Shown: positions 7,598-14,921 of the stretch, piece after piece
Position numbering within the stretch: the first letter of the stretch is position 1
Layout: each line of letters starts with the position of its first letter
Assembly (NCBI GenBank): GCA_964485695.1
Contig: CAZAKZ010000126.1
Span: 1 to 15,783 of the forward strand
Length of the DNA: 15,783 nucleotides
Direction: 5' to 3'
DNA from: CAZAKZ01 sp964485695
Lineage (GTDB): Bacteria; Planctomycetota; JAFGQW01
Program-made: the position numbers and the translations under genes
Notes under the pieces: generated by a model
Database searches by the model: none
Seen by the model: the letters and a program-made list of their open reading frames with translations, nothing else
What the model was told of the DNA's origin: nothing

Positions 7598-8808
7598 ACT
7601 CGAGCCTCCACACAAGCGGTTTCTGTTCCTCGAGTCACCGCCTCCACGGCCTCCTGGATGCCGCGGACGCAAGCCTGGATGCAGTAAGCGTCCACGATCT
7701 CCAGGGACCTGCGCCCCATGTCCACGCGTCTCTTCTCGTCCTCGAGCACCCGGGCCAGGGCCTCGGCGAGGGCGTCGACGTTCCCGCACGGAGAGCGAAA
7801 TCCGTTTTGCCCCTCCCGGACGAGATCCCGCCCGCAACCCACCCGGTCGCTGACCACGACCGGCAGCGAAAAATTCATGGCCTCGTTCACCACCAGGCCC
7901 CATGTCTCTCCGTGGTCCGAGGGCAGGGCGAAACAGTCCGCAGCCGTGTAGATCTCCCCGATCTCCGTCTGGTTCTTGAAACCGGTGAATGCCACGTTGC
8001 GGATCTTTCGCTCGCTCACGTACGACGTGCACGCCTCATGGAGCGGCCCGCTTCCCGCCATGAGGAGCCCGTATTCACGGCCGGGCGGCAGCCGCTCGAA
8101 GGCGCGGACCAGGTCCAGAGGTCTCTTCTTGGGCGTGAATTTTCCCGCAAAGGCGATGACCCGGGTCCTGTCCGTGAAACCGTGGGCGGCGCGCAGCGCC
8201 CTTCGCCGCGGCTCGAGCTTTCTGTGGGAGGCCCTGAAAAATTCGTTGTCCACGCAGTAGGGTGCCGTCCCCAGATTCTCCTCGGGCACGCCGTATCCAC
8301 GGTAGAAGTCCGCCTGGGACTCTCCCACGCAGAGGATTCTCGAGAATCGCCTGAACGTGCGGCTCCGGAACCAGTCCGCGGCCCGCGTCGCGGTCCTTCC
8401 CACCTTTCCGGGCGGGGTTTCCGCCCTCAGGAGCAGGGGAATGCCCAGGCGATTGCCGGCCCGGATGGCCTGGAGGTAGTACCAGAACTCCTTTCCGACC
8501 AGGAGCGCCGCGTCGAACCCACCCAGGGCGAGTTCCCTGCCGACGGAGGGGCACCGGTAGGCCAGGCGCCAGTTGATCCCCGCCAGTGGCCGATTGGGCA
8601 GGACCTGCCACGCATAGCCGTCCAGGAGCGGAATATCCCACCGGAGGTCTCGGCCGAAATCGACGTCGTGGTAGCGGGCCGCACCGCTCACCGAGGCGTA
8701 GAAAACGGTGACCGAGAGCCCGGGCTCCGCCGCCAGGGCCCGCCACAAGGGCACCTGGTACTGGATGGGATGCGATGTCACCACGGCCAGGTTCTTTTCG
8801 TCAGCCAT
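7594..8808 (-). CDS. GT4 glycosyltransferase
   Basis: The protein has 404 residues from ATG 8806-8808, with GGAGG (8814-8818) 5 nt upstream. A GTG two codons earlier falls within the Shine-Dalgarno and is rejected. The GT-B N-domain begins VVTSHPIQYQVPLWRALA (9-26), a form common in GT4 enzymes of polysaccharide loci. The donor domain has IAFAGKFTPKKRPLDLVRAF (218-237) and the EX7E motif ETWGLVVNE (301-309), followed by PVVVSDRVGCGRDLV (316-330). Length is normal for the family. It overlaps the upstream ligase/polymerase gene by 8 bp and the methyltransferase gene by 4 bp. It should transfer one sugar from a nucleotide donor to the lipid-linked intermediate at the cytoplasmic face; linkage and sugar are unknown. 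Confidence 0.92.
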   Translation of the reverse strand: MADEKNLAVVTSHPIQYQVPLWRALAAEPGLSVTVFYASVSGAARYHDVDFGRDLRWDIPLLDGYAWQVLPNRPLAGINWRLAYRCPSVGRELALGGFDAALLVGKEFWYYLQAIRAGNRLGIPLLLRAETPPGKVGRTATRAADWFRSRTFRRFSRILCVGESQADFYRGYGVPEENLGTAPYCVDNEFFRASHRKLEPRRRALRAAHGFTDRTRVIAFAGKFTPKKRPLDLVRAFERLPPGREYGLLMAGSGPLHEACTSYVSERKIRNVAFTGFKNQTEIGEIYTAADCFALPSDHGETWGLVVNEAMNFSLPVVVSDRVGCGRDLVREGQNGFRSPCGNVDALAEALARVLEDEKRRVDMGRRSLEIVDAYCIQACVRGIQEAVEAVTRGTETACVEARV

Positions 8809-10297
8809 GTACACCTCCGGCGAGGTTCGGTTTCAAGACCGGGGCGGGGTCCTCGGCCTCCGCCGGCCCGGGATTCCGATCGGGCGTCGAGAAAGCACAC
8901 CAGGCGAGAAAGAAACCGGACAGGAAGGTGTCGCTGGCCGCCACGCCGGCGAGGAACATCCCGCACGTTCCCGCCACGAACCACACCGAGCGGCCGCCGC
9001 TTCTCACACTCCGCCTGAGGATGAGGAGGAGAAAGACCAGGAAGGAGACGAGGCCGGGCAGGCCCGCCTTCACCACCAGGCTCACCAGGAAATTGTGGGC
9101 GTCGTTCACGGCGCTGCGGCCGGACGCCTCGGACAGGTCGCCGGACAGCTTGGCCGTGATGAAATAGGTTCCCGAGACCTCTCCCGCGTCCCCGAGAATC
9201 AGATACCTCTGCGCGGCGGCGGCAAAGGCCTCGATGGCGTCCTTCCGCGCCTCCAGGGTTCCCAGAGAAAACAACTGCCTCTCGGCGGTGGTCACGAAGG
9301 ACTGGCTGGAAAAGACCATCTCGTAGAGCGGATTGATGGCCAGGGTCAGAATCAGATAGAGCCCGAGAACCAGGTGGGGGAGGAACCTCTGCAGGCCCCC
9401 TCCCACAGCCAGCAGTCCGGCGATGGCCATGGTCATGAGAACGGACGTCCACGCCGCGCGTGTCATGGCCGCCAGGAGGGCTGCGGTGATGAATCCCATC
9501 ACCAGGAAACGCGTGGAGGTTTTCCGGGGCCAGGATCCGGCCAGCACGGCCAGCAAGGACGCGACCAGGAAATATCCGTAGGAGAAGTGATCGGCGAAGA
9601 AGGAGTACGGCCGCAGGGGGGAGTCCGTCGTGATGGCCAGGTAGACGTTTTTCGCCTGGATGGAGAATCCATGGGACATCTCCGCCCATGCCTCGTCGAT
9701 CCAGGTCGGCCCCCATACGAACTGCATGGCCCCGTACCCTGCGGAGATCACCCCGAGAACCGCGAATTCCCTGAGAAATCGAGGCCGCCACCCTGGTGTC
9801 CGGACTGCTTCGCGGAAGGCGTAATAGACGAGAAAGGGGCCCACCGTGAAGGGAAACATGAAGACCTTGGCCGTGATGGACAGGGAACCGGACACCACGA
9901 TTCCCAGGACGGACAGCACGAGGAATACGAGCAACGCCCGGTCCGGACCGTCCATGCGGCGGTCGGCCACGCGGCGGACCAATCCCCTGGAACCCAGGAT
10001 GACCAGGAATGCGAGCTTCACGCCGAGGGGCACGTACTGGGCGACGGTGATCTCGGGGCCGAAGATGACCACCAGCCGCTTCAAGGTGTCGGCGAAGACG
10101 TGGACGACGAGATACGCCAGGAGGGCCCGCTCGATACCGCAGTTCAGGCTCCAGAACAGCAGGAAGATGACGGGAGCCCCGAGGAAAACGGCGGCCAGGA
10201 TTTCGGGTTTGAAGATGCTCGCCCACACAAAGACCGGTAACAGAGCCGCCGTGGCAGCGATGAGAAACCAGCGTGTGGCCGAGTGGTGGCGTCTCAT
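8801..10297 (-). CDS. O-antigen ligase/polymerase (Wzy_C/WaaL family), short form
   Basis: The protein has 498 residues from ATG 10295-10297, sharing ATGA with the stop of the upstream gene. It is almost entirely hydrophobic with about 10-12 membrane segments. It carries the Wzy_C-type landmarks: an arginine just inside a helix in MTRAAWTSVL (278-287; R280), then a large periplasmic loop (about 325-400) ending in NDAHNFLVSLVVKAGLPGL (398-416), with the family histidine at H401. These enzymes move a polymer or repeat unit from undecaprenyl pyrophosphate to another glycan, lipid A-core or protein, at the outer face of the inner membrane. Sequence alone does not separate polymerase from ligase. 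The last 30 residues are proline-rich and polar. It sits directly after a second family member, suggesting a division of labour between polymerisation and ligation. Confidence 0.88.
   Translation of the reverse strand: MRRHHSATRWFLIAATAALLPVFVWASIFKPEILAAVFLGAPVIFLLFWSLNCGIERALLAYLVVHVFADTLKRLVVIFGPEITVAQYVPLGVKLAFLVILGSRGLVRRVADRRMDGPDRALLVFLVLSVLGIVVSGSLSITAKVFMFPFTVGPFLVYYAFREAVRTPGWRPRFLREFAVLGVISAGYGAMQFVWGPTWIDEAWAEMSHGFSIQAKNVYLAITTDSPLRPYSFFADHFSYGYFLVASLLAVLAGSWPRKTSTRFLVMGFITAALLAAMTRAAWTSVLMTMAIAGLLAVGGGLQRFLPHLVLGLYLILTLAINPLYEMVFSSQSFVTTAERQLFSLGTLEARKDAIEAFAAAAQRYLILGDAGEVSGTYFITAKLSGDLSEASGRSAVNDAHNFLVSLVVKAGLPGLVSFLVFLLLILRRSVRSGGRSVWFVAGTCGMFLAGVAASDTFLSGFFLAWCAFSTPDRNPGPAEAEDPAPVLKPNLAGGVHG
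8814..8818 (-). promoter_or_regulatory. Shine-Dalgarno deciding the GT4 ATG start
   Basis: GGAGG inside the last codons of the ligase/polymerase gene, 5 nt before ATG 8806-8808. The GTG at 8812-8814 overlaps this site and so cannot use it. Confidence 0.7.
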
Positions 10298-13200
10298 GGT
10301 CTTCCAGCTCCGCGTTCCGAGACCGGGGGTGTCCCCTTCAAGTCCACCGTGGTCGGCGCGTACCGCTTACCCCACGATGGGTGGAGGGCCGGGGGATTGT
10401 CACTCGTATCTTCGATTCCGAGGAGTCCGACCCGCATGAATCTGACCCTCGTCGGGTCTTCACGCAGCCGGACCTTCCTCACCACTACTTCCCCCGGCCG
10501 CGGCGAATGCGTGAGAGCCGAGATCCGGTGGTCAGCGGTGAAGATCAGGTTCCAGAACCCGTCCAGGAAATGCACAGAGGGTCTGTAGATCGGATCCAGG
10601 CGTTCCGTGAACATCCAGTAGGTGGTCAGGGTCCACCCCGGCCGACTGGCGGCCGGGATCTTTATCAGGTCATACCCGAGGAGAGAGACCCTGCCCCCGA
10701 AATCCATGCGACAGGGAACCGCCGGGGTGAGAGCGTCCAGGCGGGATCGCAGGTCGTCCTCTCCGAGATCGACCAGGCGAACGAGGGCGTCCCGGTGGTT
10801 CGGAATCTCCTCGACAACCCGGCGGTAATACCCCACGGCATCCCGGACCCGGCCCAGTTCTTCGCATCCCTGTCCGAGCCAGTACCACACCAGGGTATCC
10901 AGTGCCCCGGATCGGTTTACCGTCCCGTTCGCTTCCTCGACCTCGAGGAGCGTCTTCACGCCTGCCGCTGTGTTCCCGGAGCGAATCTGTCCGGCACCGC
11001 GGAGAAAAGCGATCCTGCGTGCGTCCCCGGGATTCCCCGGCTCTTCCATCCGGACCACCTTCATTGCCCTCTCGAACACGGGCGTCGACCAGCTGTCGGT
11101 ATGCACGACCAGGCGGAAGATGTGGTCGAGCGGGCTGTTCCAGGCCGGGACATCGTTACGAATCCGGGGCAATGACGCGATCTCAGCCGCCTCGAGCCTG
11201 GCCCGTGGATGACCCCAGTCCCGGTCGAGAATCCGGGTCAGCATCTTCATGGATTCTGAATGGCGCCCGCACCTTCTGAGGCGCCGGGCCTCTTCCACCT
11301 CGGGCTCCAGGCCCAGGCGGAGACGCCTCCGGTATTCCTTCACCGCCGCTGCGAGTTCTTCCCATCGCCCCAGTATGCTCAGGACCGTACAGCGCTTCTG
11401 CGCGGCGTCGAGTTTCACGGCGGGTTTGCCGGCGGCCATCTCGTCCACGGCGTCGAGACACGGGAGGTAGCGGCTCCAGTCCCCCGCGTTCCAGAGCGCG
11501 ATGAGCAGATTTCCGTATCCGGGCAGGGTTCTGGGCGTGACGTCCACGAGAGCTTGCGTGTCTCCGAGAGTCGCCGCGACCACAGGCAGTATCTTCTTGG
11601 CGTAGGCGGGATCGCCCTGGATCGACTTGCGGAAACAGTCCCGGATGACACCGAGGTCTTTCCCGGCCGCTTCGGCTTCTCCGCTGGAGGACATCCTTCG
11701 GCCGAGGAAGAACAGGCCGCACCGGTAGAGGATGTCCGGCTTGTTGGGAGACAGGCGAAGCGCCGTCTTCACGGCCCGCAGGCCGGCGCCGGATCGTCCC
11801 TCGAGTTCCTGCAGGACACGACCGAGTTCAGCGTGATACGCTGCACGCGTCGGAGCCAGGGAAATGGCGCGGCAAAGGTGTCGCCTCGCTTTTTCGAGAT
11901 GGAGTCTTCTCTCCTCCCGCATCGCTCCCTTGAGGTTGTATTCGAGGGAGGCGGCCAGTGCATCGACGTCGTCGGAGTTCCCGGCCCCCGAGAATCCCAC
12001 GAGGCGCCGGGCGTTTTCCAGGGCCCTGTGCCTCACCAGACGGCCCGCGTCCTCAAGGGCGTTGAGCGCCAGATGGTAGGAGAATTCGGGATTGTCCGGT
12101 TCCGACGCGTGGGCTCGAGCCAGGAGGTCCGGCCTTGCCCCGGAGCAGCTCGGGGATGCCGGAAGAAAGAAGTAGTCCTCGGATTTGCCCGCGGACGGGC
12201 CTGCCGTCAGGTAGCGGTTGAACTGCACGTCGGCCTTGAGGGGGCCGTAGACCCCTACGGCCGCGGCCGCCATGCAGGCCAGCGCGAGGGAGCCCATGGC
12301 GATGCGGGCCGGAGCCGAGGCGACGGACAGGTTCAGGAAACGGGCGGATTCCCCGTCGACACTACCGTCCTCCCTCAGGATCGACGCCCGATAGGTGACG
12401 GCGAGGACCACGGCGAACACGATGCCGTTGGAGGTGATGCGGGAGAGGTTGTAGTCGAAGAAACTGTGGATCACCATGGCCCCGATGCCCACGAGTCCGC
12501 CCACGGCGATCCATCGGCTGAATACGCCCTTTCGCTGCCGGATGTTCCGGATCGTCGAAGCGAGGAACCACGCCAGGCCCAGGATCACCAGTGTTGCGCC
12601 GAGGACGCCCGTCTCGCAGAACAGCTGCAACCAGTCGTTGTGGAGGAAGTTCGCCCACCGGTCGCCGAATCGGCCCGACTGGTACCTGGGAAACACGTCC
12701 CCGAAGGTGCCCAGACCCGCGCCGAGCAGGGGAAAGTCCCGGATACAGGCCATGGAGGTCCTGGAAAGATCCAGCCGGTCCAACCACTGAGCCGACTGCC
12801 CGGAAGCGGCGTCCTCCACGCCATCGATCACCGTCGATATGCCGATGGAGCTTGCCACCGCAACGATCAGGAGTCCGATCCCCACCACGACCAGGGCATA
12901 CCGCCTGAATCCAGCCGTGGACAGCGCGAAGAGGACCAGGCCGACCAGGGCCGCAGCCAGGCAGGCGATACCCGCCCTCGACAGGGAAAAGACCACGGCG
13001 AGGACCATCGCCATGGCCAGGAGGATTGCCGTGATCCGCACGGCGAATCCGCTCGAGGTGACGAGGATGGAAAGATGGACCGCGAACTGCTTGATCTTTC
13101 TCGACCTTCCGGCCCCGGGCAACCTCACGCTTCCGGAGGCGAGGAACAGGCATAGGGCCAGGGGCGCGATCATTTCGAGGAGACCTGCATAGTGGTTCTT

Positions 13201-13800
13201 GTTAAGGAAGGTCCCGGTGACCGCTTCGGATGCATGGGGATGGGACTGCCAGAAGATGTGCTTCCGGCCGGAGAAATGCTCGTAGAATCCGTAGAGAGAT
13301 TCGAACGCGCCCAGGAAAATGAGGGTGGCCACGAGAAAGAGGATCTGGCGTCGGGTCCGTACGGTGTGGACGGCGACGAAGAAAACCAGGGCCAGAACCG
13401 CCAGCCTCTGGATCTCCCGCCCGGTATGGTAGGGAATCAGAGACAGGGGCCTGGCCTCGTTCGCCTCCGGATATTCCGGTAGCGTGAGGGCGTACGAGGC
13501 GTGCGTCTCCGGCTGGAGGGCTTCCAGCACGCCCGGAGACAGCGGTACCAGCTGGAGGGCGACCACGACGAAGAACCCGAGAATGAACAGCCAGGTCGGA
13601 TGCCGCAGGATCGTCGCGCGGCCGTCGAGGGCGGACTTCACCAACCAGACGGCGAGGAGAAGAACGGCCAGGCAGAGCAGGGTGCATCTCGCCCAGGGGG
13701 CCACGCCGCCCATGGCCAGCGCCGGAAACACGACCAGGACCGCGAGGAGGCCGAGGATCACCCTGTCCGAGAGGTTCGGTTTGTCTTGCATCACTCCCAT
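10294..13800 (-). CDS. O-antigen ligase-like protein with TPR and C-terminal beta domain
   Basis: The protein has 1168 residues from ATG 13798-13800; GAGG ends 4 nt upstream and a second ATG lies at 13789-13791. Residues about 10-525 are a multi-pass membrane domain of the Wzy_C/WaaL family. It shows TGTFLNKNHYAGLLEMIAPL (195-214), the arginine motif LSRAGIA (273-279), a periplasmic loop and LHNDWLQLFCETGVLG (386-401) with the expected histidine H387. Residues about 555-1010 are helical and TPR-like, for example TRAAYHAELGRVLQEL (651-666) and DTLVWYWLGQGCEELGRVRD (968-987), and probably periplasmic. Residues about 1025-1160 look like a beta-sandwich, with DFGGRVSLLGYDL (1033-1045), a central YWMF and VHFLDGFWNLIFTADHR (1076-1092). 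Similar domains are found at the ends of some membrane glycosyltransferases. Membrane-ligase-plus-TPR forms are known; the third domain is less usual. An 80-bp gap separates it from the epimerase gene upstream; it overlaps the next gene by 4 bp. Confidence 0.9.
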   Translation of the reverse strand: MGVMQDKPNLSDRVILGLLAVLVVFPALAMGGVAPWARCTLLCLAVLLLAVWLVKSALDGRATILRHPTWLFILGFFVVVALQLVPLSPGVLEALQPETHASYALTLPEYPEANEARPLSLIPYHTGREIQRLAVLALVFFVAVHTVRTRRQILFLVATLIFLGAFESLYGFYEHFSGRKHIFWQSHPHASEAVTGTFLNKNHYAGLLEMIAPLALCLFLASGSVRLPGAGRSRKIKQFAVHLSILVTSSGFAVRITAILLAMAMVLAVVFSLSRAGIACLAAALVGLVLFALSTAGFRRYALVVVGIGLLIVAVASSIGISTVIDGVEDAASGQSAQWLDRLDLSRTSMACIRDFPLLGAGLGTFGDVFPRYQSGRFGDRWANFLHNDWLQLFCETGVLGATLVILGLAWFLASTIRNIRQRKGVFSRWIAVGGLVGIGAMVIHSFFDYNLSRITSNGIVFAVVLAVTYRASILREDGSVDGESARFLNLSVASAPARIAMGSLALACMAAAAVGVYGPLKADVQFNRYLTAGPSAGKSEDYFFLPASPSCSGARPDLLARAHASEPDNPEFSYHLALNALEDAGRLVRHRALENARRLVGFSGAGNSDDVDALAASLEYNLKGAMREERRLHLEKARRHLCRAISLAPTRAAYHAELGRVLQELEGRSGAGLRAVKTALRLSPNKPDILYRCGLFFLGRRMSSSGEAEAAGKDLGVIRDCFRKSIQGDPAYAKKILPVVAATLGDTQALVDVTPRTLPGYGNLLIALWNAGDWSRYLPCLDAVDEMAAGKPAVKLDAAQKRCTVLSILGRWEELAAAVKEYRRRLRLGLEPEVEEARRLRRCGRHSESMKMLTRILDRDWGHPRARLEAAEIASLPRIRNDVPAWNSPLDHIFRLVVHTDSWSTPVFERAMKVVRMEEPGNPGDARRIAFLRGAGQIRSGNTAAGVKTLLEVEEANGTVNRSGALDTLVWYWLGQGCEELGRVRDAVGYYRRVVEEIPNHRDALVRLVDLGEDDLRSRLDALTPAVPCRMDFGGRVSLLGYDLIKIPAASRPGWTLTTYWMFTERLDPIYRPSVHFLDGFWNLIFTADHRISALTHSPRPGEVVVRKVRLREDPTRVRFMRVGLLGIEDTSDNPPALHPSWGKRYAPTTVDLKGTPPVSERGAGRP

Positions 13801-13880
13801 GAATCCTCAGGAGGCGCCGTGTACGAACGCGGTCCACCGGCGCCAGAGTCCGGACCCAGCTCACCGACCCGCGTATGGGA
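13801..13880. other. 80-bp gap between epimerase and ligase-TPR genes
   Basis: This is the only non-overlapping junction between genes in the cluster. Two GGCGCC hexamers (13813-13818 and 13839-13844) could form a stem, but there is no T-run after it, so a Rho-independent terminator is not supported. No promoter elements are convincing. Transcription probably continues through. Confidence 0.4.
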
Positions 13881-14921
13881 TCACACCTCTACGGAAAAGT
13901 TGGGGGCACTCTTCTTCTTGCCGGCGGTCTTTTCTTTCTCGAAAGAGGGCTTCACCCTGCTCCACCGCACATGAGTATCGATCCAGGGAAATGTCTTGCC
14001 CATGCCTTCCCAGAGGGTGACCCGAGGCTCCCAGCCCAGCACTTTCCGCATCAGGGTGTTGTCGGAGTTGCGGCCGCGTACGCCCTGGGGCTTGTCGGGA
14101 ATATAGGCCTTGTCGATGTGCTTCCCGGACAGCTCGATGGCGATGTCGGCCAGCTCGTTGATGGTCACCATCTCCTCGGAACCGATGTTGAGGGGCTCGT
14201 GATGGTCCGATCGCATCAGCTGGTAAGTTCCTTCGAGGCAGTCGGTGATGTAGCAGAACGACCGGGTCTGCCGGCCGTCGCCCCAGATCTCCATCTTGCC
14301 GTAGTCGGTCGCCTTGGCCGCCTTCCGGCACATGGCGGCGGGCGCTTTCTCGCGGCCGCCTTCGTAGGTCCCGAAGGGGCCGTAGATGTTGTGGTAGCGG
14401 GCGACGCGGGTCTCGAGGCCGTATTCCCGCCGGTAGGCTGCGCATAGACGCTCCGTGTAGAGCTTCTCCCAGCCGTACTCGTTGTCGGGATCGGCCGGAT
14501 ATGCCTCGTCTTCCTTCAGGCCGGCGCAGTCCGTCTCCTCCTGCTTGAAGGTGGGATAGACGCAGGCGGAGGAGGAGTAGAAGTAGCGCTGGATCCCGTT
14601 TTGCCTGGCGGCCTCGATCATGTGCGTGTTGATGAGGATGTTGTCGTGCATGACCTCGCCATGGACGGTTTCGATGAATCCGATGCCGCCCATGTTGGCC
14701 GCGAGGGAGTAGACCTCATGCATGCCGTCGGTCGCCTTCAGGCAGTTTTCCCACCTCCTGAGATCCAGCAGCTGGAAGTCATGTGCTCCGGGCTTCATGA
14801 ACTTCGACTTCACGATGTCCACCCCTCTGACCCAGTAGCCTTTTCGAGTCAGATAGTTCACGAGGTGGCTGCCGATGAAGCCGCCTGCTCCGGTCACTAG
14901 AACACGTTTTGCATTGGACAC
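13881..14921 (-). CDS. GDP-mannose 3,5-epimerase-like extended SDR
   Basis: The protein has 346 residues from GTG 14919-14921, with AGGAGG 9 nt upstream (14931-14936); a TTG at 14937-14939 lies upstream of that site and is rejected. The NAD-binding loop GAGGFIG is at residues 11-17. The match to plant GDP-mannose 3,5-epimerase is extensive: LAANMGGIGFIE (73-84), SSSACVYP (116-123), GPFGTYEGGREKAPAA (181-196), WGDGRQTRSF and GVRGRNSDN (280-288). The catalytic set C120, Y149, K153, K192 has the same spacing (29, 4 and 39 residues) as Cys145, Tyr174, Lys178 and Lys217 of Arabidopsis GME. That enzyme inverts C3 and C5 of GDP-D-mannose to give GDP-L-galactose and GDP-L-gulose. Here it would supply an L-sugar donor to the neighbouring transferases. 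The tail after about residue 318 is lysine-rich and unlike the core. A different epimerase specificity remains possible. Confidence 0.88.
   Translation of the reverse strand: MSNAKRVLVTGAGGFIGSHLVNYLTRKGYWVRGVDIVKSKFMKPGAHDFQLLDLRRWENCLKATDGMHEVYSLAANMGGIGFIETVHGEVMHDNILINTHMIEAARQNGIQRYFYSSSACVYPTFKQEETDCAGLKEDEAYPADPDNEYGWEKLYTERLCAAYRREYGLETRVARYHNIYGPFGTYEGGREKAPAAMCRKAAKATDYGKMEIWGDGRQTRSFCYITDCLEGTYQLMRSDHHEPLNIGSEEMVTINELADIAIELSGKHIDKAYIPDKPQGVRGRNSDNTLMRKVLGWEPRVTLWEGMGKTFPWIDTHVRWSRVKPSFEKEKTAGKKKSAPNFSVEV

Noticed and set aside
13813..13844. GGCGCC pair as a terminator between epimerase and ligase genes
   Set aside because: Each hexamer is itself a palindrome, the extended stem is imperfect, and there is no T-run.
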